DNA of 64,000 nt from Mycobacterium conspicuum (GCF_010730195.1 NZ_AP022613.1:124001-188000); one strand, 5' to 3'. Counted from the stretch's first letter, positions 35,923-43,933 are shown. Notes: generated by a model not told the origin, from the letters alone. Translations and numbers: made by a program.

Positions 35923-36681
35923 ATGAAGATCGTGGTCATTGGCGGCCGTGGGCTGATCGGCTCGAAGGTAGCGGCCAAGCTCGGTGCGCAAGGACACAAC
36001 GTGATCGTCGCCTCACGGCGATCAGGTGTCGATACGCTCACCGGGGAAGGCCTCGCCGACGCCGTCGCCGGTGCGGATGTCCTCGTCGACGTCGCCGATT
36101 CACCGTTGTTCGACGACGAACCTGTGATGCGCTTCTTCACCACGACGACCACGAATCTGCTTGCCGCTGAACAGGAAGCGGGAGTCAAACACCATGTCGC
36201 GTTGTCCGTGGTGGGTGCGCAGGTTATGCCAGATAGTGGCTACAACACCGCGAAGGCAGCTCAGGAAAACCTGATCAGGGATTCGGGCCGGCCGTATTCG
36301 ATCGTGCGAGCAACCCCGTTCTACGAATTCGCGGTCGGCTTGGCCGATTCCGCGACAGACGGAGACGTTGTCAGATTGCCGCACGCGTTGTTCCGTCCTA
36401 TCGCGGCCGACGACGTCGCCACCGCCGTGGCCCACGCCGCCGTCGGGCGGCCTATCAACGGAGAAACGGAGATCGCTGGACCCGACGCCATGGGGATGGA
36501 TGATTTCGTCCGTGCGGGTCTTGCCGCCATTGGTGATCGACGTCGCGTCGTCAGTGACGCCCAGGCACCGTATTTTGGTGCGGTCATTGACGATCACACC
36601 CTTGCGCCCGACGAGAACGCCACCATCTTCACTACTCGATACTCCGACTGGATCGACGCACACTCCGTTTCGCAACCATAA
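35923..36681 (+). CDS. NmrA-like NAD(P)-binding oxidoreductase
   Basis: A 252-residue atypical SDR (NmrA/YtfG-like). Cofactor motif MKIVVIGGRGLIGSKVAAKL; SVVGAQVMPDSGYNTAKAAQ; VRATPFYEFAVG; a late IAADDVATAVAHAAVGRP segment. Such proteins are quinone reductases or redox sensors. A perfect RBS-like AAAGG lies 8 bp before ATG 35923. It is followed 12 bp later by the last cupin of block 2. Confidence 0.8.
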   Translation: MKIVVIGGRGLIGSKVAAKLGAQGHNVIVASRRSGVDTLTGEGLADAVAGADVLVDVADSPLFDDEPVMRFFTTTTTNLLAAEQEAGVKHHVALSVVGAQVMPDSGYNTAKAAQENLIRDSGRPYSIVRATPFYEFAVGLADSATDGDVVRLPHALFRPIAADDVATAVAHAAVGRPINGETEIAGPDAMGMDDFVRAGLAAIGDRRRVVSDAQAPYFGAVIDDHTLAPDENATIFTTRYSDWIDAHSVSQP

Positions 36682-36693
36682 GAGGGATAACGA

Positions 36694-37146
36694 ATGTTGC
36701 ACGACACGACTGACTCCGAATCAGGATCAACAATAACCGTGGTGCAGGAAGTACGGTCGGCGTTGATCCCTGACGATGCCTACGTGATGACCGTTCTCAT
36801 CAACCATCCACCGGGCGCTCCGGGCTACCCGCCACATCGCCTTCCCGGTGGCCCGGGATTCGGCTACATGATTGACGGCGAGATGTTGTTCGAGCTCGAG
36901 GGTGCGCCGCCACGCGTCCTTCGCGCTGGAGACGCGTTCTGGGGACCCGGCGGCGACGTGATCCACTATCAGGACGCTAACAACCGCACCGACATTCCTT
37001 GCAGCTTCGTCCTCACGTTGTTGTGCGCGCCAGGGCTACCGATGCTCGAGCGGGTTAGCGAAGAGGAGCTCGAAGAGCGAAAGGGATTGCGCGTCAACAG
37101 TACCGGCGCCGAGATCACCGACGCCGGAAGCGGACATTTCCCATAA
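36694..37146 (+). CDS. small cupin-domain protein, last gene of block 2
   Basis: A 150-residue cupin from ATG 36694, AGAGGG upstream. Motif 1: PGAPGYPPHRLPGGPGFGYM; motif 2: LRAGDAFWGPGGDVIHYQDA. One motif-1 His is replaced relative to the HxH pattern, so metal binding may differ. The stop lies 17 bp before the right island repeat, so this gene marks the end of the inserted DNA. Confidence 0.7.
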   Translation: MLHDTTDSESGSTITVVQEVRSALIPDDAYVMTVLINHPPGAPGYPPHRLPGGPGFGYMIDGEMLFELEGAPPRVLRAGDAFWGPGGDVIHYQDANNRTDIPCSFVLTLLCAPGLPMLERVSEEELEERKGLRVNSTGAEITDAGSGHFP

Positions 37147-37163
37147 CCTCGCCTTTGATGTGG

Positions 37164-37208
37164 GCTGATCTCCGCCGTCGTCACCGAGCACGGCCGCTAC
37201 CGGCCGCG
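37164..37208 (+). repeat. right direct repeat of 13.2 kb island (duplicated 3' end of mtnA)
   Basis: A 45-bp copy of the mtnA 3' end (44/45 identical to 23961-24005), still followed in the mtnA reading frame by a TAA at 37210-37212. That stop overlaps the stop of the convergent VanY-like gene (37209-37211). Without the island, mtnA and the VanY-like gene would be convergent neighbours with overlapping stops. Confidence 0.8.
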
Positions 37209-37754
37209 TTAACCCGCCGCGTTGGGGAGCAATGCCGGGCATCTGCCTTCGGCATCAGTGGCCAACTCGAAGTGCCAGAGCTCGTTGGCGTAAATCTGGC
37301 ACAGCCCGAAGCGGGATCCGTTGGCGATGAGCCACTGATCGGCGCCCTGCCCTCCGATGTCGACCGCATCGCCGGTGACGTGTTTGGAGGCCTCCGGGGT
37401 TTGCACGTACTGTCGCGCCGCCGCGTAGCTTCCGTAGGTCTGAATTGCGTTGTCCAGCAACCGTTGCTGAAACTCCGGTGACCGCCAGCCCGACGTGACG
37501 GTCATGGTGATGCCGTCCGCCGTGGCTGCCGTCGCGGCATTTTGAATCGCGGCCAATAGCGCGGGGTTCAGGCGCCCGACCGCCGCGTACTGCACGTCGA
37601 ACGGCGTCAGCGTGCGCCCGTCGGGCGGCGCGGAGCCGTCGCCGGCGTCGTCGGGCGGCGCCAGCGGAACGCTGTGGTCTGCCAGGCTGACCGACGGGCC
37701 CGGCGACACGGAGAGCGTCATCGCCACCGCAACAGCGGCCCCAACCCATCGCAT
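37209..37754 (-). CDS. exported VanY/M15-type D,D-carboxypeptidase-like protein
   Basis: A 181-residue protein from ATG 37754 with a signal peptide (MRWVGAAVAVAMTLSV, cleavage near SLADHS). M15 peptidase features: VTSGWRSPEFQQRLLDNAI, ASKHVTGDAVDIGG (HxxxxxxxD zinc motif) and the final zinc His in NELWHFELAT. Should cleave D-Ala-D-Ala in peptidoglycan. Longer in-frame starts reach into the divergent gene and are not favoured. Confidence 0.8.
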   Translation of the reverse strand: MRWVGAAVAVAMTLSVSPGPSVSLADHSVPLAPPDDAGDGSAPPDGRTLTPFDVQYAAVGRLNPALLAAIQNAATAATADGITMTVTSGWRSPEFQQRLLDNAIQTYGSYAAARQYVQTPEASKHVTGDAVDIGGQGADQWLIANGSRFGLCQIYANELWHFELATDAEGRCPALLPNAAG

Positions 37755-37797
37755 GCGACCACCGTAACTTTTGCGCTTCGCGCCTCGTCCTAGATTC

Positions 37798-38280
37798 ATG
37801 CCGAACGCATTGCTGCTCGCCACTCACATCACCATCGCGATCGCGCTGACCATCGTCGTCGGAGTACAAAGCGCCGAGGTGGCCCGCCTACGAGTCAGCG
37901 GGGCCTTCCCGCCGGCGCTGCGGGCAACGCTGTGGTCGGTGCCGATACTGGCGCTGCTGACCTTCATCACCGGCATCGCCGTGATCGCCGACGGCAGCAG
38001 GCGTGGCCCGTGGGTCGGCGCGGGAGTGCTGTCCACGCTGATTATCGCGCTCGCCTCGGCCTGGCTGCGGCTCCGATTGCGCCGAGGAGCGCCCGGTCGC
38101 GCCGGTGTTCTCGGCGCCGTGCAATGGGGTGTTCCGGCCGTCACGTTGGCCGCCGCGTTCCTGATGGCCGCCCGGCCGCAGAACGTGGTGCTGGCGTTCG
38201 GGATGGTCGTCGCGGCCGTGGCCGTCGCAGTCGCCGGTTACCGGACGGCGTCGCGCGCCGGGACGTCTACGACAGCCTGA
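37798..38280 (+). CDS. four-span membrane protein
   Basis: A 160-residue protein from ATG 37798 with about four hydrophobic segments (LLLATHITIAIALTIVVGVQ, LWSVPILALLTFITGIAVI, GAGVLSTLIIALASAWL, GAVQWGVPAVTLAAAFLMAA). It resembles DUF2269-type membrane proteins but without a decisive motif. Divergent from the VanY-like gene with a 43-bp gap and 46 bp before the DHFR-like gene. Confidence 0.6.
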   Translation: MPNALLLATHITIAIALTIVVGVQSAEVARLRVSGAFPPALRATLWSVPILALLTFITGIAVIADGSRRGPWVGAGVLSTLIIALASAWLRLRLRRGAPGRAGVLGAVQWGVPAVTLAAAFLMAARPQNVVLAFGMVVAAVAVAVAGYRTASRAGTSTTA

Positions 38281-38326
38281 TCTCCGCGGCGATGAGTTTG
38301 CGTGGGTCCGTGGGTCTACCTAGGCC

Positions 38327-38944
38327 ATGGGACTCATTCACATCGCATTGTTCGCCACCCTGGACCTCGTCGGGCAGGCGCCCGGGGGCCCGGACGAGGA
38401 TCCGATCGGGTTCCCGTTCGGCGGCTGGCAGGCGCCGCTGTTCGACGAGGTCTCCGGCGCACAGGTCGGCGCCGCCTACCAGGGCACCGATGCCCTGTTG
38501 CTCGGGCGACGAACCTACGACATCTTCGCCGGCTACTGGCCGCACCAGCAGGGCGGCGAAGACGATTCAATCGCAACGCTTTTCAACAGCGTCCCGAAAT
38601 ACGTGGCGTCCCGCGGTCGGCCCGACCTGTCGTGGGCCGGCTCATCGCAGCTCGGCCCGGATCTGGTGAGCGCGGTGCGCGAGGTTCGTGACCGCCACGA
38701 GCACGTCAAGGTCGTCGGGAGCCTGAACCTGGTGCAGACCCTGCTGCGCGAGCGGCTGTTTGACCGGCTCGATCTCTGGGTGCACCCGGTGATGCTGGGC
38801 GTCGGGAAGAAGGTGTTCGACGGTGGCGCGGTCCCGACGAACGTCACGCTGCTCGAAGCGCCGGTAGCGGGACCGGCCGGCATCGTGTTCCTGCGCTACG
38901 GGCTCGCCGACGGCGTGCCCGCGACTGGCAACATGGGCGGCTGA
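38327..38944 (+). CDS. dihydrofolate-reductase-family (RibD C-terminal-like) protein
   Basis: A 205-residue protein of the DHFR/RibD reductase superfamily. Features: LIHIALFATLDLVGQAPGG, GTDALLLGRRTYDIFAGYWP, KVVGSLNLVQTLLRERLFD, VHPVMLGVGKKVFDGG. NADPH-dependent reductase by family; the substrate of this actinobacterial subgroup is not known. Convergent with the DUF732 gene. Confidence 0.8.
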   Translation: MGLIHIALFATLDLVGQAPGGPDEDPIGFPFGGWQAPLFDEVSGAQVGAAYQGTDALLLGRRTYDIFAGYWPHQQGGEDDSIATLFNSVPKYVASRGRPDLSWAGSSQLGPDLVSAVREVRDRHEHVKVVGSLNLVQTLLRERLFDRLDLWVHPVMLGVGKKVFDGGAVPTNVTLLEAPVAGPAGIVFLRYGLADGVPATGNMGG

Positions 38945-38962
38945 AGCGGCTGGCTCGGACGG

Positions 38963-39601
38963 TTATGGCGCGAGGGCGATGATGCCGGGTTCCGTGGGCG
39001 GTGGCGGGGCCACCCCGCCGGTGCCACCACCATGGCCGCCCCCGCCGTTGCCGCCGCCTGGCGGAGGACCAACAACGGGAGGTGCCTTCTTCGGCGGGGC
39101 GGAGGGCGCGACCGCCTGTGGCGGTCGGAGCAGTTGGGCGTGCGGCACCTGCGGCAGCGGCGGAACCGGATCGGTGACATCGGCACCTTCGACAAAGGCG
39201 GTCAGCTTCACCCGCCGTGGTGAATCGTTGCGCTTGGTGAAGCCGACCCGATGGTTCGGGCAATAGGCTCCCGCTGATGCCCTGACGAATCCGATCGCTG
39301 ACCGGTGAACACGACCAGGGTCGCGACCAGGGGTGACGGTGTCGGCGAAGTCTTCAAATTGCTGCACTACGGCCCCCGTGGGAACACCACTGTTGAGCTC
39401 GCCGCAAACCTCATGGGCTGTCTTGATGAGGTCCGGTACGCCCGAAATGGCTGGGACGCCTTGTTGATTGAGCAGCGCCAGGAACTGGTCGTCCTGGTTT
39501 GGGTCGGCTGATGCCGTGCCGCCCTGAAGAATTGCGGCGCCGGTTAGCGCCACGATGGCGGTGACCCTGGAGCCGGTGTGGATGGTGATGCCGGTGGACA
39601 T
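38963..39601 (-). CDS. secreted DUF732 protein with Pro/Gly-rich tail
   Basis: A 212-residue exported protein from ATG 39601, preceded by AAGGAG. Signal peptide cleaved near ASADPN. The DUF732 domain covers about residues 35-110 (DDQFLALLNQQGVPAISG, TAHEVCGELNSG, ASAGAYCPNH, with the conserved Cys pair). The Pro/Gly tail is longer than in most DUF732 proteins and ends PGIIALAP. Function of DUF732 is unknown; it is mycobacterium-enriched. Confidence 0.8.
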   Translation of the reverse strand: MSTGITIHTGSRVTAIVALTGAAILQGGTASADPNQDDQFLALLNQQGVPAISGVPDLIKTAHEVCGELNSGVPTGAVVQQFEDFADTVTPGRDPGRVHRSAIGFVRASAGAYCPNHRVGFTKRNDSPRRVKLTAFVEGADVTDPVPPLPQVPHAQLLRPPQAVAPSAPPKKAPPVVGPPPGGGNGGGGHGGGTGGVAPPPPTEPGIIALAP

Positions 39602-39693
39602 GGCATGGGTCTCCTTTCTGCTAGGCCGCGCCCGACGGGGCGTGGATAGCGATCTGGCCAACTGCGCGGCGGTCGAATTGGCTTTCTGCGCAT
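39544..39693 (-). CDS. candidate small ORF overlapping the DUF732 start
   Basis: ATG 39693 is preceded by a near-perfect AAGGAGG at suitable spacing and opens a 49-codon Arg/Pro-rich frame that runs out of frame across the DUF732 start at 39601. It may be a leader peptide coupling or attenuating DUF732 translation, or the RBS may serve a leader RNA. Composition is not convincing as a stable protein. Confidence 0.25.
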   Translation of the reverse strand: MRRKPIRPPRSWPDRYPRPVGRGLAERRPMPCPPASPSTPAPGSPPSWR

Positions 39694-39915
39694 CGTGTTA
39701 CCTCCTTCGATGGGTTGGTGACGTCCGAAGAATTCGCGGTCTTCAGTACCTCGAGCCGGGTGCCCGTCGCGGACGTCGTGGTCGACGGTCAGATGATGCG
39801 ATGACTCGCAATCACCCATGCCGCCACGGGAACTGGCGATGCCTGCCCTCCAATGGCGCCGGGGCTCCGGGAAGCACTCCACCCTCGGGATCAGTGCCCG
39901 GTTCCGCACGGCTCA

Positions 39916-40095
39916 TCAGGCCAACATGTGGTCCGGCTTGCCTTCCAGCACTTCCAGCTCGGCGGCGATTTTGGCGAGAAGGTCGACGATCGCCACCTCG
40001 TCCCGCACGCTCAGTGGCGAGTTACCCGCCTGGTTGACCTGTCGATACATCCGGTTTCGCAATTGGTTGACCTCGGCGGTCAGCTGTTCACTCAT
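39916..40095 (-). CDS. small conserved-looking protein (59 aa)
   Basis: A 59-codon gene from ATG 40095 with an excellent RBS (AGGAGG seven bases upstream). The product starts MSEQLTAEVNQLRNRMYRQV, is amphipathic and helical (VAIVDLLAKIAAELEVLEGK), and ends PDHMLA. It looks like a two-helix hairpin or coiled-coil cytosolic protein. It sits upstream of the DUF732 gene on the same strand, 223 bp before the candidate small ORF. Function unknown. Confidence 0.55.
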   Translation of the reverse strand: MSEQLTAEVNQLRNRMYRQVNQAGNSPLSVRDEVAIVDLLAKIAAELEVLEGKPDHMLA

Positions 40096-40445
40096 CGCAA
40101 CACCTCCTATCGCGCCTAGGGATTTCCATCAGCGATGTCGTCATCGCGGGGCGCCTTGTTCCCTCGTGGCCAATGGCTGCCATCACGAACGCGTCCAGTC
40201 TCGAAGGCGTCGTCGCGGCGGGGCGGTAGCCCGAAGTGTCTCGGTGTGAATTGATGACCGGCGAGCCGCGGCGAACGCGGTTAATGTCGCCACGCCAGCG
40301 GCGATACCGGCGCGCAAAAGCCTAAAAGTTATGGAGTGCCGCACTCGGCCTCCCCAACTTGTCCATCTCTACGCAATCTTTGCGTAACGGCAAGTTTACC
40401 CTCGGGTGGGGGTCCCGGCGAGAATTGTCAGTAAGTCTTAAGCCA
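40096..40445. other. intergenic region with perfect palindrome upstream of CruF-like gene
   Basis: About 350 bp with no convincing gene on either strand. It contains TACGCAA (40370-40376) and TTGCGTA (40380-40386) around a 3-bp spacer, a candidate operator about 60 bp before the likely start of the CruF-like gene. Nothing else was recognised. Confidence 0.45.
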
Positions 40446-41393
40446 GTGGTCAGGGTCAGCACGGACCAGCGACTCGCCGGTCACCACCCGCTCGACAGGC
40501 CGCATAGCAGCGGTTACGCTGACGCGATTGCCTGGCCAACGGAGGCGCGGTTGCGGATTCTCAAAGCGTCATGCTGGGTCTTGCTCGTCCTCACGCTGCT
40601 CGCCGCGGTGGTGATGGCGGTGCGTCCGTCGCTGGCTGCTCAGGCCGGGGCCGCCCAATTGGGCTTTCTCATTCTGTTTGTCGCGGTCCATGCGTGGCTG
40701 GGCTACTCCGCCCGGGGCATGGCCGCGTTCGTCGTCATCGCCGGCGTTGTTGCGTTCGCATTGGAGGCAATCGGTGTCGCGACCGGTTTCCCGTTCGGCT
40801 CCTACGCCCATCACCTGCCCGGTCCGAAACCCCTGGGCGTCCCCCCAGTGGCCGTCGTCAGCTGGATCATCTTCGGCTGGCTGGCCTGGGCGCTGGCCCG
40901 GGTGATCCTGCGACCCGTTCCCGGTGTGGCGGTCGGGGGCGCCGAACGCTTTACCACGCCCCTCGTGGCGACCTTCATTCTTGGCGGTTATGACCTCGTA
41001 TTCGACCCCATCGGGGCGACGGCGCACGACTGGTATTCCTATGACCACCCGACCGGCGCGCTGGGAGTTCCGCTGACCAACTTTCTCGGCTGGCTGCTAA
41101 CGGGCTGGTTGATCTTTCAGCTCGTCGCGCTCGTCGAAGCGCGATTCCCCGCAGGCCCCGCCACCGGAACCCGCGGTTACTGGCTGCTGCCGTGCCTGTT
41201 CTGGCTGTCCACCACCAGCCAGGTCTTCACCAGCCTGATCCATCCGCCCGACGGCGTCGCGGTCCGCGGCGGCAAAACCATCCAGATCGCCGACGTGTAC
41301 GAATCAGGCGCGTCGGCAGCGCTATTCACCATTCTGCTCACCGGGATCATGGCGCTGGTCCGCCTGTACAGCCGTCAGCCGACGGTGCGCTGA
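40446..41393 (+). CDS. CruF-like carotenoid-biosynthesis membrane protein
   Basis: About 315 residues, seven or so membrane spans. Conserved CruF/DUF422 elements: ALEAIGVATGFPFGSYAHHL, PVAVVSWIIFGWLAWALARV, YDLVFDPIGATAHDWYSYDH, GVPLTNFLGWLLTGWLIFQL. This family hydrates or otherwise modifies the psi end of C40/C50 carotenoids. The start is uncertain: no well-placed ATG with an RBS exists; GTG 40446 is chosen, TTG 40552 is also possible. No other carotenoid gene is nearby. Confidence 0.7.
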   Translation: MVRVSTDQRLAGHHPLDRPHSSGYADAIAWPTEARLRILKASCWVLLVLTLLAAVVMAVRPSLAAQAGAAQLGFLILFVAVHAWLGYSARGMAAFVVIAGVVAFALEAIGVATGFPFGSYAHHLPGPKPLGVPPVAVVSWIIFGWLAWALARVILRPVPGVAVGGAERFTTPLVATFILGGYDLVFDPIGATAHDWYSYDHPTGALGVPLTNFLGWLLTGWLIFQLVALVEARFPAGPATGTRGYWLLPCLFWLSTTSQVFTSLIHPPDGVAVRGGKTIQIADVYESGASAALFTILLTGIMALVRLYSRQPTVR

Positions 41394-41468
41394 TTTCCCT
41401 TGCCGCGGCGGCCGTCCCACATTTCACATTTGGCGGTGCGTTCGATCGCCAAGTTGTCCGGGACCGAG

Positions 41469-42668
41469 TCAAGTGCTCGCTCGCTCGATCCTGTGCCCCA
41501 AGTCGTCGAGTTCGTCGAGTACAAGGCTTGCTCCCCATACCTGGTCTCGTTTGCGGTCCGTCAATGGGCGTAGAACGCCGGTGTCGTGTAGTCGTTTGAT
41601 TGCGGCGAACACGCTGCTTCGAGGTGCATCGACAAGTGATGCGACGTCGTCGGACGAAACGATCGGCGTCGACGGCAATAGCAGGAGTATTTTTTCGGTC
41701 GCGCTGTGACGCCTAATCGGTCCGACCACGTTTCGCCATTCAACTGGTATCTCAGCCAGACGCTCTGCAGTAGTGCGTGATTCGGCGGCAGCAGTCTTTG
41801 ATGCGGTCGCGAATGTGACGATCAGTGGGCGAAGGTCGCCGGCGCGGTATGTGTTGAGCGCGCCGAAGTAGCGCTCTCGGTGAGCAACAAGCGCCGATGC
41901 CAGAGGGACAACGAGGCGCGTTGTTGCTCCCCTCCGCCTAAAGATGGTGTTGACGAGTGCCCGGCCGATGCGGCCGTTGCCGTCGGTGAAGGGGTGGATT
42001 GATTCGAACTGTGCATGCGCGATGGCCGCCTGAATCAGAACGGGAATGTCGGTTCGGTTCGCGAACTCCATCAGGTCGTCCATATACGCGGGCACCGTGT
42101 CTGGCGGTGGCGGAACGTACAGCGCGTTTCGCGGCGAGTAGTCGCTTCCGCCGATCCAATTCTGGACAGTCCTTATTTGACCAGCATGCTGCCCCTCTGT
42201 CGGATCTTCTCGCATCAGCGCCTCATGTGCGCGCAGAATCGCGGACATCTGTACGGGGGCATCTCGATCGACGCTCACGATCATTTCGTTTAGGGCGGTG
42301 GTCGCCGCCACCATCGAGACCGCGCTCGAATTGCCCCTTCCGCCGTGCAACGCGCGCGCGTAGTCGTCCAAGCTCGCTTCAACGCGCTCAATTTTCGAAG
42401 ACGCCACCGATTCTGTTCGCAGTAGGAGGGTGCTGAGCGCTGCGAGGTGGGTTCCGTGCGTGCTGTCGAGTCGAGAAATCTCGCTCATGGCGGCTTCGAG
42501 TTCTACAGCGATATCCGCGTCGATGTTGGCGTCGATTTTGGCGATGTAGGGGGGAAGCGACACCGTGACGGAACGAAGTGTCCTGTCCTCGCGGGTGCCA
42601 CCCCTTCGGGTCTGTGCCCACGGGCGTCGCTCTGCCCTATGGCTGGGCCACGGATCTCCGGGTGGCAT
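41469..42668 (-). CDS. Fic-domain AMP-transferase-like protein with winged-helix C-terminus
   Basis: A 399-residue Fic protein. The active-site loop HPFTDGNGRIGR (about 225-236) matches HxFxDGNGRxxR completely, so it should transfer AMP (or a related nucleotide) to target hydroxyls. The N-terminal Fic_N helix carries SSKIERVE, the place of the autoinhibitory S/TxxxE(G/N) motif; Ser and Glu are present but Arg follows. A C-terminal winged helix (LLPSTPIVSSDDVASLVDAP) suggests DNA binding. It lies just outside attL of the satellite element. Strong inverted repeats precede its ATG. Confidence 0.85.
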   Translation of the reverse strand: MPPGDPWPSHRAERRPWAQTRRGGTREDRTLRSVTVSLPPYIAKIDANIDADIAVELEAAMSEISRLDSTHGTHLAALSTLLLRTESVASSKIERVEASLDDYARALHGGRGNSSAVSMVAATTALNEMIVSVDRDAPVQMSAILRAHEALMREDPTEGQHAGQIRTVQNWIGGSDYSPRNALYVPPPPDTVPAYMDDLMEFANRTDIPVLIQAAIAHAQFESIHPFTDGNGRIGRALVNTIFRRRGATTRLVVPLASALVAHRERYFGALNTYRAGDLRPLIVTFATASKTAAAESRTTAERLAEIPVEWRNVVGPIRRHSATEKILLLLPSTPIVSSDDVASLVDAPRSSVFAAIKRLHDTGVLRPLTDRKRDQVWGASLVLDELDDLGHRIERAST

Positions 42669-42682
42669 AGCTGTCTCCTAAC

Positions 42683-42747
42683 TCGGACTAACTATAGCGT
42701 TAGTCCGACTTAGGGCGATAAATCGGACTTTGAAGCGCATTAGTCCG
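42683..42747. promoter_or_regulatory. paired inverted repeats upstream of fic gene
   Basis: TCGGACTAAC (42683-42692) and GTTAGTCCGA (42699-42708) form a perfect 10-bp inverted repeat with a 6-bp loop, 15 bp before the Fic ATG. A second pair, CGGACT (42724-42729) and AGTCCG (42742-42747), follows. The sites are placed to overlap the promoter; binding by the Fic winged helix would give autoregulation. Confidence 0.7.
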
Positions 42748-42887
42748 GGTTACGAGAGCAACCGTCCATGGGCCGCACGCGCGGTCGACCTGCTAAAGGG
42801 GCGACGCCGAGGCTGGGGGAGTACGGGACCCCTACGGGACCGCCGTGACGACCGGACCGGCGTTCGACACTATCACCGCAGGTCGTT

Positions 42888-42933
42888 GTGGAGCCGATGA
42901 CGGGAATCGAACCCGCGTATTCAGCTTGGGAAG
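42888..42933. repeat. attL: 46-bp copy of tRNA-Gly 3' end
   Basis: These 46 bp are identical to 52685-52730 and comprise the CCA end, T-arm and anticodon-arm half of tRNA-Gly(CCC) on the minus strand. Homology stops abruptly after GGGAAG. It is the displaced original 3' end of the tRNA gene. Confidence 0.95.
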
Positions 42934-43040
42934 GTGGCTGAGGTCGTTCGGCGACATCCGAACAAGTTCGCGAAAACACTCGCTACCTGCATGTATCGTC
43001 CGACAGCGTCCGGATCGATTCGACGCCGTTCACGTCGACT

Positions 43041-43059
43041 TGCAACATCGAGTGCAACA
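43041..43059. promoter_or_regulatory. tandem TGCAACA sites, left arm
   Basis: TGCAACA at 43041-43047 and 43053-43059, 12 bp apart, 108 bp inside attL. The same doublet with the same 12-bp period lies inside attR (52621-52639). They resemble arm-type integrase sites of L5-like mycobacteriophages. Confidence 0.5.
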
Positions 43060-43152
43060 ATCTCGCACGTCGAAAACCTGACCGCCGGTAGGCGTTAGGT
43101 TCGCGCTCGAAGTCTCTTATCGTGCTCTGACCCAACCGAAAGGAGCACGACA

Positions 43153-43383
43153 ATGACCACACCCAAGAGCACGGAGGCTCTGTCGACCAAGGACGTCGCC
43201 GAGAAGGTCGGGACCGACCCCAAGACTTTGCGCGTGTTCTTGCGCGCCTCTGACGACTACCAGGCCGTCGGGTCGGGGTCGCGCTACTCGTTTATCAGCA
43301 AGGACGTGCCCACCCTCAAGGCTCGCTTCGCGAAATGGGCCGCCGAGCGGGGGCCAGCTTCCTCGCCTTCGCCGGTGGCGTAG
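43153..43383 (+). CDS. small phage-type helix-turn-helix protein
   Basis: A 76-residue protein from ATG 43153, AAAGGAG upstream. EALSTKDVAEKVGTDPKTLR followed by VFLRASDDYQAVGSGSRYSF is a compact HTH of a kind common in actinophages, followed by a basic tail (VPTLKARFAKWAAERG). Probably DNA binding. First gene inside attL; the next gene starts 59 bp downstream. Confidence 0.65.
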   Translation: MTTPKSTEALSTKDVAEKVGTDPKTLRVFLRASDDYQAVGSGSRYSFISKDVPTLKARFAKWAAERGPASSPSPVA

Positions 43384-43442
43384 TAGCCAGAACGGCGTCA
43401 GCGTGCATGCCAAGCGATGGCCCTCCTCGCTAGGGTCAGCGA

Positions 43443-43784
43443 ATGGCGCAACGGCGAATGGCGCAAAAAAAGTGGCAAGAGGATGACAACCTTGTCGCCG
43501 CTCGGTTGATACTGCTGGTCAACGATGGTGACCCCAATCGTGGCGTGCCGGAGGACGACGCGGAGTACATCCGGGCGCGCAACGCGCTGGGAATCGACAA
43601 CAAGCAGCTCACCGCGCGGGTCAACGTGATCCGCTCGAACATGCCTGGCTACGTCGGCACCAAAAGCGGCAACCCGATGCACGCCGACACCATCGTGCAC
43701 CGGGTCGTTGGTCAAATGGTCGCGTCACCTGGATATGTCAAGACGTGCGGTAAAGCCATCATGGAGCGACTTGAGGGAAACTAG
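43443..43784 (+). CDS. hypothetical element protein
   Basis: A 113-residue hydrophilic protein from ATG 43443; a second ATG at 43458 is equally plausible. Basic start (MAQKKWQEDDNLVAARLILL), central DPNRGVPEDDAEYIRARNAL, C-terminal PMHADTIVHRVVGQMVASPG. No recognised domain. It shares strand and spacing with the HTH gene before it and the DUF5343 gene 149 bp after it. Confidence 0.5.
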   Translation: MAQRRMAQKKWQEDDNLVAARLILLVNDGDPNRGVPEDDAEYIRARNALGIDNKQLTARVNVIRSNMPGYVGTKSGNPMHADTIVHRVVGQMVASPGYVKTCGKAIMERLEGN

Positions 43785-43933
43785 ACCGAGTCAGCCCTGC
43801 GTCCCGTCCTCGGGGTGTGGGGGCTGGTTGGTAATTCGGCATGCCCTGAGACCGACCGCCTGTCGTTAGCAAATCCGCAGCACAAAGTGAGGTAAGCTCC
43901 ACAGCCTCATTTGACGCAGCTCAGGGAGCAGTA

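Noticed and set aside
24010..37163. Transposase or integrase as the mover of the mtnA-end island
   Set aside because: No recombinase, IS or inverted terminal repeat was found within the island; the scar is reported without assigning a mechanism.
42768..42848. 26-codon frame MGRTRGRPAKGATPRL just outside attL
   Set aside because: AT-hook-like, but no RBS, very short, and in a region without conservation evidence.
42888..42933. A second tRNA-Gly gene at the left end
   Set aside because: Only the 3' half is present; after 46 bp homology to the tRNA ends, so it cannot fold. Treated as attL.
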